Source: Deltaproteobacteria bacterium (GTDB lineage Bacteria; SAR324; NAC60-12). From it: a stretch of 11,084 bases of DNA. The position numbers and the translations under genes were made by a program. This document shows, one piece after another, positions 1 through 7,906 of the stretch; position 1 is the first letter of the stretch; each line of letters begins with the position of its first letter. The notes beneath the pieces are model-generated. The model made no database searches and was not told where the DNA came from. It worked only from the letters and a program-made list of their open reading frames with translations. The stretch is from NCBI GenBank assembly GCA_002716165.1, contig PAZT01000002.1, positions 1 to 11,084 on the forward strand. Reading direction: 5' to 3'.

Positions 1-1
1 G

Positions 2-2377
2 GAAGAAAAATTCAGTATTGCTCAAGCAAACGCCATACTCGATAATAAAAAGGCTTTTGTAAACGACTTTATAACTTCTAGAGTTGGAAGTGAATTCAGT
101 ATGGTTTTAAAGGAAAATATTGATTATATAGATATTTCTCCTCGTCAGTTGGTTTCTGTTGCAGCCGCAATGATACCTTTCCTTGAACATGACGACGCAA
201 ACCGAGCACTTATGGGTTCAAACATGCAGCGTCAGGGAGTACCGCTTGTGAAGCCTAAGGCCCCACTTGTTGGTACAGGTATGGAACATCAAGTCGCAAT
301 GGACTCTGGGAGTTGTGTTGTTGCTACTCGTCCAGGTATTGTAGATAATGTTGATGCTGGAAGAGTTGTTATACAGGCAGATGTTGATATTTCAAGTGAA
401 GACTCCATTGTTCCGGCCAATGTTGACATATATCACTTAATAAAGTATCGACGCTCTAATCAAAACACATGTATAAATCAGCGTCCATTAGTACAAATTG
501 GTGACCGAATTGAAGCTGGAGACGTTATTGCAGACGGTTCATGCACAGAAAGTGGTGAACTTGCTCTCGGTCAGAACATCAACATTGCATTCATGCCCTG
601 GCGAGGATACAACTTTGAGGATTCAATAATGGTGTCTCAGCGCCTACTTCATGAAGATAGCTTTACATCTGTACACATTGATGTTCTTGACACGGTTGCT
701 AGAGACACAAAATTAGGTAAAGAAGAGATCACAAGGGATATCCCTAATGTAAGTGAGGATGCACTAAAAAATCTCGATGATAGTGGAATTATTGCTGTTG
801 GAACAAGCGTAAAATCAAATGATATCTTGGTAGGCAAAGTAACCCCAAAAGGAGAATCACAACTTAACCCCGAAGAGAAACTTCTACGTGCAATTTTTGG
901 TGAAAAAGCTGGAGACGTTAGGGATACGTCTTTGCGAGTTCCTCAAGGAGTTGATGGAGTTGTTACAGATGTTGTGGTATTTAATCGTGAAGGAGTTGAA
1001 CGTGATGAACGCACAAAACAGATAGAGCAAGAACTTCTAGCCCGTTACGAAAAAGACCATTATGACGAAATGCGTATTGTACATAGTAATCTTGTGAATC
1101 GTATTCTTTCTGTTGCCGATAAAAAGCCCCTTTCTGCCGATGTACTTTCACTTCAAGGAAAAGTGCTTGCTTCTAAAGGCACAAAAATAAGTCAGGAAGT
1201 ACTTCAGGAAATCCCTTTAAAATCATCTGATGGAATTCAGGTTACTGACAAAAATGTTAACTTAAAGGTTGGAACTTTTGTTCGTAATGCTCTTCAACAA
1301 ATGTACTTGCTAGAAAATGTTTACCAAGATCGCTGCGAAAAAGTTTCCAAGGGCGATGACCTACCACCAGGGGTAATTCGCATGATAAAAGTTTATATTG
1401 CAATTAAGCGGAAACTTTCTGTTGGAGACAAAATGGCAGGTCGACATGGTAATAAAGGAGTTGTTTCAACTATTCAACCAATTGAAAATATGCCATATAT
1501 GGAGGATGGAAGTCCTGTTGATGTAGTACTCAATCCTCTTGGTGTTCCTTCACGAATGAATGTAGGTCAAGTACTTGAGACTCATCTTGGACGAGTTGCT
1601 AAAGGCTTAGGAAAAAAGGTTCAGGAGTTTCTAGACCTTAACAACCCTGCTGACCAAATCAGAAGTTTTCTTAAAAAAGTATACGATTGTCCTGTCGCCC
1701 AAAAACATTTTGAATCAATGGACGATAAAACTTTTTTAGAATTTGTTAAAAAATACAAACCTGGTATTCATATGTCTACACCAGTATTTGATGGTGCAAA
1801 AGAGTCAGATATTCAAAAAATGGCAGAAATGGCTGGTTTATCAAAATCAGGTCAGGTCTGGCTTTATGACGGTATGACTGGTGAAAGATTCAGTCAGAAA
1901 GTGACTGTTGGCTATGCGTATATAATGAAGCTACATCACCTTGTAGATGAAAAAATTCATGCTAGGTCAATTGGCCCATATTCTTTGGTTACTCAACAAC
2001 CTCTTGGAGGTAAAGCTCAGTTTGGAGGACAACGATTTGGAGAAATGGAGGTCTGGGCACTTGAAGCCTACGGTGCTGCTTACACGCTTCAGGAACTCCT
2101 TACAGTAAAATCCGATGACGTCCATGGACGCAATAAAATTTATGAATCTATTGTCAAAGGAAGACATCAACTTAATACGGGCCTACCTGAATCATTCAAG
2201 GTACTTATAAGTGAACTAAAAAGTTTATGCCTAAACATTGAATTACTTCAGAAAGCTGATGAAGATGATGATGGGGATAGCCTTGAAGAGTTAGAAGAAG
2301 ACTCAGAAGCTGCTAATTCTAAAGCCAAATCTAAAGACAAAAAAGATGAAGTTGATGAACTCGCAGTAACAGCATAA
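2..2377 (+). CDS. rpoB: DNA-directed RNA polymerase subunit beta, 3' part (5' end outside window)
   Basis: Beta subunit of the core RNA polymerase. The reading frame is open from base 2, so the ATG at 101 is an internal methionine and not the start. The visible 791 residues correspond roughly to E. coli beta from about residue 610 onward, so the rifampicin-pocket clusters lie upstream of the window. Signature blocks in order are HDDANRALMGSNMQRQ, FMPWRGYNFEDSIMVS, GKVTPKGE, a region matching the SI2 insert, GDKMAGRHGNKG, LNPLGVPSRMNVGQ and GGKAQFGGQRFGEMEVWAL. The two catalytic-centre lysines (K1065 and K1073 in E. coli) are encoded at 1430-1432 and 1454-1456. Where E. coli stops a few residues after INIEL, this protein adds about 42 highly charged residues. 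It lies 40 bases upstream of rpoC, as expected for an rpoBC operon. Identity is certain from motif recall. Confidence 0.98.
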   Translation, partial: EEKFSIAQANAILDNKKAFVNDFITSRVGSEFSMVLKENIDYIDISPRQLVSVAAAMIPFLEHDDANRALMGSNMQRQGVPLVKPKAPLVGTGMEHQVAMDSGSCVVATRPGIVDNVDAGRVVIQADVDISSEDSIVPANVDIYHLIKYRRSNQNTCINQRPLVQIGDRIEAGDVIADGSCTESGELALGQNINIAFMPWRGYNFEDSIMVSQRLLHEDSFTSVHIDVLDTVARDTKLGKEEITRDIPNVSEDALKNLDDSGIIAVGTSVKSNDILVGKVTPKGESQLNPEEKLLRAIFGEKAGDVRDTSLRVPQGVDGVVTDVVVFNREGVERDERTKQIEQELLARYEKDHYDEMRIVHSNLVNRILSVADKKPLSADVLSLQGKVLASKGTKISQEVLQEIPLKSSDGIQVTDKNVNLKVGTFVRNALQQMYLLENVYQDRCEKVSKGDDLPPGVIRMIKVYIAIKRKLSVGDKMAGRHGNKGVVSTIQPIENMPYMEDGSPVDVVLNPLGVPSRMNVGQVLETHLGRVAKGLGKKVQEFLDLNNPADQIRSFLKKVYDCPVAQKHFESMDDKTFLEFVKKYKPGIHMSTPVFDGAKESDIQKMAEMAGLSKSGQVWLYDGMTGERFSQKVTVGYAYIMKLHHLVDEKIHARSIGPYSLVTQQPLGGKAQFGGQRFGEMEVWALEAYGAAYTLQELLTVKSDDVHGRNKIYESIVKGRHQLNTGLPESFKVLISELKSLCLNIELLQKADEDDDGDSLEELEEDSEAANSKAKSKDKKDEVDELAVTA

Positions 2378-2417
2378 TCAATTGATATAAACCAAAAACT
2401 AGAAACATCAACAAAAT

Positions 2418-5400
2418 ATGGCACTTAGAGATTTATTTGAAATTGCAGAAAATCCGAATGATTACTCCGCAGTAAGGATAAAAATTGCCACTTCAGATGA
2501 AGTTACTTCATGGTCTTATGGTGAAGTACGCACTTCGGAAACCATTAACTACCGGACATTTAAGCCGGAAAGAGATGGTCTTTTTTGCGGCAAAATTTTT
2601 GGCCCAGTACATGACTATGAATGTATCTGCGGTAAATACAAGCGAATGAAGCATAGAGGCATCACTTGTGAAAAATGTGGTGTAGAAGTGATTGAATCAA
2701 AGGTCCGTAGGGACAGGATGGGTAATATCAAACTTGCATGTCCTGTATCTCATGTATGGTTTTTAAAAGGAGTCCCTAGCCGTATTGCAACAATTCTTGA
2801 CATTATGCTTAGGGATTTGGAGCGAGTACTATATTTTGATGCATATATTGTATTGGAACCGGGTGATTCTGATCTAGAGACCCTAGAGCTGGTAGAAGAA
2901 GATCAATATAAAGAATTAATAGAAAATCATCCTGATTTAGAATTGGGAATGGGAGCAGAAGCTATACAGACGCTACTGAGGAGAATTGAATTAGAAGAAC
3001 TAGAAAATCAATTGCAAATAGAGATGCGTGAAGTTAATTCGGAAACGCGTCGCAAACGTATCGCAAAAAGACTCAATGTAATCGGCTCTCTTTTAAAGTC
3101 TGGCAATGCTGTTGATTCTATGATTATAGACAATTTACCCGTGCTTCCTCCGGAACTTAGACCATTAGTTCCTCTTGAAGGTGGAAGGTTTGCAACGAGT
3201 GACCTGAATGATTTATATCGTAGAGTTATTCACAGAAACAATCGCCTCAAACGCCTTATAGAGTTAAGGGCTCCAGGAATAATTGTCAAAAATGAAAAAC
3301 GCATGCTTCAGGAATCTGTAGATGCACTTTTTGATAATGGGCGCCGAGGTCGTCCAATGGTTGGTTCAAACAAAAGACCACTGAAGTCCATAAGTGATAT
3401 GCTCAAAGGCAAACAAGGGCGTTTCCGTCAAAACCTCCTTGGTAAACGTGTAGATTACTCAGGACGAACAGTAATAGTTGTAGGACCAGAGTTAAAACTT
3501 CATCAATGTGGGTTACCCAAAAAAATGGCATTAGAGCTTTTTAAGCCATTCATTTTCCATAAATTAATTGATTACCAAGAAATTCATACAATAAAAAATG
3601 CCAAGAAAGTTCTAGAGGAAAATCCTCCTCAAGTCTGGGCCATCCTTGAAGAAGTTGTTAGAGAGCATCCAGTTTTACTTAACCGTGCTCCAACACTCCA
3701 TCGCCTTGGAATTCAGTCATTTGAACCAATTTTGATCGAAGGTAAAGCTATCCAACTTCATCCTCTTGTGTGTACAGCTTTCAATGCTGATTTTGATGGT
3801 GATCAAATGGCGGTCCATGTACCGCTTTCAGTAGAAGCACAACTGGAGTCTAAGATACTAATGATGTCAACAAATAATGTTCTTTCTCCGGCAAATGGGA
3901 AGCCTGTAATGACTCCTACTCAAGATATGGTACTTGGTCTTTACTGGATCACTAGGGCAAGCGAAGGAGCAATGGGAGAAGGTAAAATATTTTCGAATCG
4001 TGAAGAAGTGCAGACAGCTTTTGACCACGGACAAGTAGATTTACACGCAAATATAAAAGTCCGCTTAGAAACAAATAATATTACTCCAACAACCCAACAA
4101 GATCCTACTGATACTAGCACCAGAAGCATAATAAATTCCACGGTTGGACGTGTGTTACTTTCCATGGTAGTCCCAGAAGAAGTCCCATTTGATTCAGTAA
4201 ATATGCATCTAAAGAAAAAACATATGGCGGAGCTTGTAGATGAATCTTTTCGCAAAGCTGGCAGCGTTAAAACAGTGAAAATGTTGGATGATTTGAAAAA
4301 CATGGGATATTCATATGCCACTAAGGCAGGTTTTTCAATTGGAATGGATGATATGGTTATACCAGAGGAAAAAGAATCTCAATTAAACAAAGCCCAGTCT
4401 GAAGTTAACCTAATAAATATGCAGCATCAGGACGGTTTGATTACAGATGGTGAACGGTACAATCAGGTAATAGATATTTGGGCAAGGACTACCGAAAAAA
4501 TTGCTGAAAAAATGTCTGCAGGACTTTCAGATGAAATTATTGATGAAGAGGGTGTTCACAAAGTAAATTCAATATTTATGATGGCAGACTCAGGAGCGCG
4601 TGGTAGTAACCAGCAAATGAAACAGTTAGCTGGCATGCGAGGTTTGATGGCAAAACCTTCAGGTGAAATAATAGAAACTCCCATACACGCTAATTTTAGG
4701 GAAGGTCTTAATGTACTTGAATATTTTATTTCTACGCATGGTGCTCGAAAAGGCTTGGCTGATACTGCATTAAAAACTGCAAATTCTGGATACTTGACCA
4801 GACGCCTTGTGGATGTATCACAGGATAGTGTCGTTTTGGAAGAAGACTGTGGGACCCTAGATGGAATTGAAATGACTGCACTTATAGAATCTGGGGAAAT
4901 AATTGAGCACCTTGGTGACCGTATCTTGGGCCGCGTTTTACTTGACGACGTAATTGATCCAGACTCTGATTACGAGGTTCTTATTCCAGCAGGGACTCTT
5001 ATCAATGAAACAGAAAGAGATTTAATCGAGAGTACTAGAATAGAGAAAGTACAAATACGTTCACCTCTAACCTGTATGACGGAAAAAGGAGTTTGCAGGC
5101 TTTGCTACGGTAGAGATTTATGCCATGGAGGTTTAGTAAATTTAGGAGAAACCGTCGGTGTGATTGCAGCCCAAAGCATAGGAGAACCCGGGACTCAGCT
5201 GACCATGAGAACCTTTCACATTGGAGGAACAGCAAGTAGATCAGTTGAACAAAATAAGTGGGAAGCAAACTTTAGCGGTGTTCTGCGCTTCGATGACCTT
5301 AAAGAGGTTAAAAACAGAGAAGGTAATATAGTGATCCTCGGGCGTCGCGGAGAAGCAGTAATAGTTGAAGGCGATAAAACAATAAAGCAAAAATCACTAG

Positions 5401-6398
5401 GTAACCTAGAAAATGAAAGAGAGCGTGAACGAAGACCTCTTCCAATGGGAGCAACTTTGCTCAAGCAGGAAGGTGAATTCATAGAACAGGGTGAACTAAT
5501 TGCAGAGTGGGACCCCTTTTCTGTTCCAATTATAACGGATGTTTCTGGAATTGTGGAATTTAGGGATATCAGTGAGGGAGAAACTTTCAAGGAGCAGGTA
5601 GATGAGGTTTCTGGAGTTTCACGAAAAGTCATCCATGAATCGCAAAGCATGGAACAACGTCCGTTAATTGCAATATGTGACAAAAAGAAAAAAACAATTA
5701 TCCGTGAAAATGACACGCCAACAGAATTTGCCCTTCCAATAAAATCTGAATTAATGGTTGAAAACGGGATTGAAGTTCATGCTGGTGATGTGCTAGCAAA
5801 AATTCCAAGAGAACTAGCTAGAAATAAGGATATTACAGGTGGTCTCCCAAGGGTCGCTGAGCTATTTGAGGCCCGTGTCCCCAAGGACCAGGCAATTATC
5901 TCTGAAATTGACGGGATAGTAGAATTTGACGCGGACGTAAAGAAAAAGCAGCGCATACGTATTCGACCTGAGGATGGCAAAGGAGATTCAAAGGAATATC
6001 TTATTCCAAGGGGCAGACACATTACAGTCCATATGGGGGAATATGTACGAGCCGGTGACCCATTGATAGACGGGTCTCCCAATCCACACGATATTCTTGC
6101 CGTAAAAGGATCAAAAGCACTGCAGAAATATCTGGTGGACGAAGTACAACAGGTTTATAGACTCCAGGGTGTCGGCATCAACGATAAACATATTGAAGTA
6201 ATTGTCCGTCAAATGCTTCGAAAAGCATATGTAGAAGATCCTGGAGATTCAAGTTTGCTTGTGGGACAGGAAATTACTCGAAGTGAACTAAATCATATAA
6301 ATCGTGAGCTTGTAGCAGAAGGGAAACAGCCTGCCCGATCTAAACCAAAATTACTGGGCATAACAAAAGCTTCACTAGGTACTGATTCTTTTATTTGA
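2418..6398 (+). CDS. rpoC: DNA-directed RNA polymerase subunit beta', main part up to an in-frame TGA
   Basis: Catalytic beta' subunit of RNA polymerase, 1326 residues before a TGA. Seen in order: zinc-binding domain 1 (C69, C71, C84, C87); lid/rudder region with NKRPLKS and GKRVDYSGR; the Mg-binding NADFDGD motif at residues 456-462 (D458, D460, D462); bridge helix at about 769-801; second zinc site (C811, C886, C893, C896); trigger loop TMRTFHIGG around 929-937; and a proteobacterial SI3 insert at about 941-1130. The reading stops at LGTDSFI, where relatives continue S-AASFQETT. The bases after the TGA encode exactly that continuation in the same frame (next entry). Read through, the protein would be 1425 residues, against 1407 in E. 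coli. The ATG at 2418 gives an N-terminus aligned with E. coli. No Shine-Dalgarno is visible in the 40-base gap after rpoB. Either the TGA is a sequence error or the gene is genuinely split. Confidence 0.97.
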   Translation: MALRDLFEIAENPNDYSAVRIKIATSDEVTSWSYGEVRTSETINYRTFKPERDGLFCGKIFGPVHDYECICGKYKRMKHRGITCEKCGVEVIESKVRRDRMGNIKLACPVSHVWFLKGVPSRIATILDIMLRDLERVLYFDAYIVLEPGDSDLETLELVEEDQYKELIENHPDLELGMGAEAIQTLLRRIELEELENQLQIEMREVNSETRRKRIAKRLNVIGSLLKSGNAVDSMIIDNLPVLPPELRPLVPLEGGRFATSDLNDLYRRVIHRNNRLKRLIELRAPGIIVKNEKRMLQESVDALFDNGRRGRPMVGSNKRPLKSISDMLKGKQGRFRQNLLGKRVDYSGRTVIVVGPELKLHQCGLPKKMALELFKPFIFHKLIDYQEIHTIKNAKKVLEENPPQVWAILEEVVREHPVLLNRAPTLHRLGIQSFEPILIEGKAIQLHPLVCTAFNADFDGDQMAVHVPLSVEAQLESKILMMSTNNVLSPANGKPVMTPTQDMVLGLYWITRASEGAMGEGKIFSNREEVQTAFDHGQVDLHANIKVRLETNNITPTTQQDPTDTSTRSIINSTVGRVLLSMVVPEEVPFDSVNMHLKKKHMAELVDESFRKAGSVKTVKMLDDLKNMGYSYATKAGFSIGMDDMVIPEEKESQLNKAQSEVNLINMQHQDGLITDGERYNQVIDIWARTTEKIAEKMSAGLSDEIIDEEGVHKVNSIFMMADSGARGSNQQMKQLAGMRGLMAKPSGEIIETPIHANFREGLNVLEYFISTHGARKGLADTALKTANSGYLTRRLVDVSQDSVVLEEDCGTLDGIEMTALIESGEIIEHLGDRILGRVLLDDVIDPDSDYEVLIPAGTLINETERDLIESTRIEKVQIRSPLTCMTEKGVCRLCYGRDLCHGGLVNLGETVGVIAAQSIGEPGTQLTMRTFHIGGTASRSVEQNKWEANFSGVLRFDDLKEVKNREGNIVILGRRGEAVIVEGDKTIKQKSLGNLENERERERRPLPMGATLLKQEGEFIEQGELIAEWDPFSVPIITDVSGIVEFRDISEGETFKEQVDEVSGVSRKVIHESQSMEQRPLIAICDKKKKTIIRENDTPTEFALPIKSELMVENGIEVHAGDVLAKIPRELARNKDITGGLPRVAELFEARVPKDQAIISEIDGIVEFDADVKKKQRIRIRPEDGKGDSKEYLIPRGRHITVHMGEYVRAGDPLIDGSPNPHDILAVKGSKALQKYLVDEVQQVYRLQGVGINDKHIEVIVRQMLRKAYVEDPGDSSLLVGQEITRSELNHINRELVAEGKQPARSKPKLLGITKASLGTDSFI

Positions 6399-6695
6399 GC
6401 TGCATCATTTCAAGATACAACAAAAGTGTTAACAGATGCGTCATTGGGAGGAAAACACGATACTTTTAGAGGTCTAAAAGAGAACGTTATTCTTGGAAGA
6501 CTAATTCCTGCTGGTACAGGATTTGATGCTTTTGAAAATGTAGATTACGAGCTCGCAGATGGCGTAATTGATCCTGAAGCTATCCAACGTGCGGCAGATG
6601 AAGCTGCAAGAGCTGCAATGGAAAGGGAGCTAGCTGAAACCGGAGAATATACTAATCCTGAATTTCTGGTTACAGAAGAAAGAGAATCTGCCTGA
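6399..6695 (+). CDS. rpoC: rpoC continuation: conserved C-terminal segment of beta' after the in-frame TGA
   Basis: Same frame as rpoC and directly after the TGA at 6396-6398. It reads AASFQDTTKVLTDAS, then GLKENVILGRLIPAGTG, which is the conserved C-terminal region of beta' (clamp base and the part leading to the omega-contacting tail). A variable, alanine- and glutamate-rich tail of about 50 residues follows, ending in ESA and a TGA at 6693-6695. The first plausible start codon inside it is GTG at 6426. No Shine-Dalgarno precedes that GTG, and starting there would drop nine conserved residues, so independent translation looks unlikely. The sequence shows no sign of decay: no frameshift and no second stop. 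I therefore read this as part of the same gene. A searcher may find it annotated as a separate 89-residue hypothetical or RpoC fragment. Confidence 0.9.
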   Translation, partial: AASFQDTTKVLTDASLGGKHDTFRGLKENVILGRLIPAGTGFDAFENVDYELADGVIDPEAIQRAADEAARAAMERELAETGEYTNPEFLVTEERESA

Positions 6696-7007
6696 CAATG
6701 ATTGTTAGTACTAATTCTATTTTTGTACAAAATTTAATTGGCTTCTAATGAATTTGCATAAGGGCTTTTGTTAAATCAGGTTCTTTCGAATTAATCAACA
6801 TAAAATCTATTTAAAAAATTATTTGATATTTGGGGAAAAAACTTTTGCATAAAATAGTATAAAAATAATAGGCTTTGGAAGTTCATCAGGCGGTTTCGTT
6901 AGATCTGAAAATATGGTTGCGAAGCATGTGTTTTCTTAAATCAATATATACTGTCATAACTATCAGAAAAAATATTTTAAATTCTGTTCAAACATTTATT
7001 AATTTCA

Positions 7008-7029
7008 TACTAGGCCCTCGCCGCTAGTA
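7008..7029. other. GC-cored inverted repeat / hairpin upstream of rpiA
   Basis: TACTAG (7008-7013) and CTAGTA (7024-7029) are perfect inverted repeats around a ten-base GC-rich loop. An alternative fold pairs TACTA with TAGTA and GGC with GCC around a CCTC loop, with a two-base bulge. It is the most GC-rich stretch in an otherwise AT-rich gap. It sits two bases before a TTGACA box. No T-tract follows on either strand, so a terminator is not supported. It could be an operator or an RNA structure. Confidence 0.45.
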
Positions 7030-7030
7030 A

Positions 7031-7060
7031 TTGACAAATCTCCCTTCCAGCACTAAACAA
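7031..7060 (+). promoter_or_regulatory. Possible sigma70-type promoter for rpiA (weak -10)
   Basis: TTGACA at 7031-7036 is a perfect match to the -35 consensus. At 18-bp spacing the -10 would be TAAACA (7055-7060), only a 3 of 6 match, so this is tentative. The position, about 45 bases before the rpiA ATG, and the preceding 300 gene-free bases favour a promoter somewhere here. Confidence 0.28.
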
Positions 7061-7105
7061 TTATTTCAATAAGTCACTGTTTCTTTAAAAAATACCTAAA
7101 AAACA

Positions 7106-7801
7106 ATGCTAATAAATGAGAAAGTGATTCCGGAAAAACAACTCGCTGCCGAGGTGGCTTGTGATTACATAAAAGACGGAATGATAGTGGGACTTGGAAC
7201 CGGCACATCTGCAGAGTTTGCGGTTAGAAAATTAGGTAAACTCGTTCGTGAAGGACTTTCTATCAGGGGCATTCCTACCTCATATAGAACCAAAAAACTT
7301 GCTGAGGCAGAAGGAATACCTTTAATTGATTTTTCTGAATCAATGTTCATTGATATAACCATTGATGGTGCAGACGAAATTGATGAAAACTTAAACATGA
7401 TTAAAGGGGGAGGAGCAGCACTTCTTAAGGAAAAAATTGTAGCTTCGGTTTCTAGAAAAGAAATCATTGTTGGTAGCAAGACAAAGATGGTAGATCATTT
7501 GGGATCATTCCCTTTGCCTGTTGAAGTTATAACGTTTGGCTGGCAGGTTGTTTTTAATCAACTGGAATCACTTCAAGGGAATCCAGATTTGAGATTAAAC
7601 AATGGACAACCACTGGTAACAGATCAAGGTAATTATATTGTGGATTGTCACTTCAAAAAAATTAGTAATCCTAAACTGCTGGAAAATCAAATTAACATGA
7701 TCCCAGGAGTTGTGGAAAATGGTCTATTTATCAATTTGTGTACGAAAATGATCCTTGCTGATGAAGAGAAATTAATTATTAAAGAACGAAAAACTAGATA
7801 A
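7106..7801 (+). CDS. rpiA: Ribose-5-phosphate isomerase A
   Basis: Interconverts ribose-5-phosphate and ribulose-5-phosphate in the non-oxidative pentose phosphate pathway; cytosolic. At 231 residues it has the usual family length. Visible motifs: the phosphate loop GLGTGTSA at residues 29-36 (usually GxGTGSTA, so Ser and Thr are swapped); DGADEID at 87-93 with the catalytic-site aspartates D87 and D90; KGGGAALLKEKIVA with K100 and the catalytic glutamate E109; and PGVVENGLF near the C-terminus. The D-D-K-E spacing (3, 10, 9) equals that of E. coli RpiA (D81, D84, K94, E103). The usual DxSK segment reads SKTK here, a mild deviation. The ATG at 7106 aligns with family N-termini, but no Shine-Dalgarno precedes it. 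gap follows 105 bases downstream on the same strand. Confidence 0.96.
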   Translation: MLINEKVIPEKQLAAEVACDYIKDGMIVGLGTGTSAEFAVRKLGKLVREGLSIRGIPTSYRTKKLAEAEGIPLIDFSESMFIDITIDGADEIDENLNMIKGGGAALLKEKIVASVSRKEIIVGSKTKMVDHLGSFPLPVEVITFGWQVVFNQLESLQGNPDLRLNNGQPLVTDQGNYIVDCHFKKISNPKLLENQINMIPGVVENGLFINLCTKMILADEEKLIIKERKTR

Positions 7802-7803
7802 AA

Positions 7804-7831
7804 CTAAAGGACTAAAAATAGTCCAAGTTAG
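7804..7831. other. Stem-loop just after the rpiA stop codon
   Basis: GGACTA (7809-7814) and TAGTCC (7819-7824) form a perfect 6-bp stem around an AAAA loop. CTAA (7804-7807) and TTAG (7828-7831) extend it across a small internal loop. It begins two bases after the rpiA stop. The following bases are AT-rich but contain no run of T, so it resembles a 3'-end or processing hairpin more than a classical terminator. It lies between rpiA and gap. Confidence 0.5.
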
Positions 7832-7896
7832 CCAAAAAATTTCTTAGCAATTAAAAACAATAATTAAGCAATTTTATTAAAATTTAAAATATAAAT

Positions 7897-7902
7897 AGGG
7901 AG
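7897..7902 (+). promoter_or_regulatory. Ribosome binding site of gap
   Basis: AGGGAG lies four bases before the ATG at 7907. It is the only clear Shine-Dalgarno sequence before any start codon in this window, and it supports the chosen gap start. Confidence 0.65.
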
Positions 7903-7906
7903 ATAA

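Larger units (their letters stand above)
6696..7105. other. Long intergenic region between rpoC and rpiA; no recognisable gene
   Basis: About 410 very AT-rich bases. I find no tRNA (no T-loop consensus) and no clear rho-independent terminator after rpoC. The only local structure near the rpoC end is the 10-bp palindrome TTAGTACTAA (6705-6714), followed by a short T-rich stretch. A less AT-rich patch at about 6870-6930 is open on both strands but lacks a good start or any family resemblance. Near the 3' end lie a GC-rich hairpin (7008-7029) and a TTGACA box (7031-7036), listed separately. In many proteobacteria rpsL and rpsG follow rpoC; they are absent here. Confidence 0.6.

Noticed and set aside
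3941..4321. Minus-strand open frame inside rpoC (also 5035-5268, 5216-5716 and 5777-6082)
   Set aside because: These lie opposite strongly conserved rpoC codons, and the products are serine/leucine-rich with no family resemblance; they are antisense shadows.
6396..6398. TGA read as tryptophan or selenocysteine (alternative code or recoding)
   Set aside because: The conserved residue at this position is serine, not Trp or Cys. Tryptophans in all genes here use TGG, and no other internal TGA occurs in the identified genes. A TGA at 6693-6695 ends rpoC where expected, and I see no SECIS-like hairpin after the codon.
6426..6695. Independent small gene starting at GTG 6426
   Set aside because: It is in frame with rpoC and homologous to the beta' C-terminus, has no Shine-Dalgarno, and starting there would lose conserved residues encoded from 6399.
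6753..6852. TTTGCATAA occurring twice, 91 bases apart, in the rpoC-rpiA gap
   Set aside because: A nine-base match in AT-rich sequence is expected by chance, and no further copies or flanking similarity were seen.
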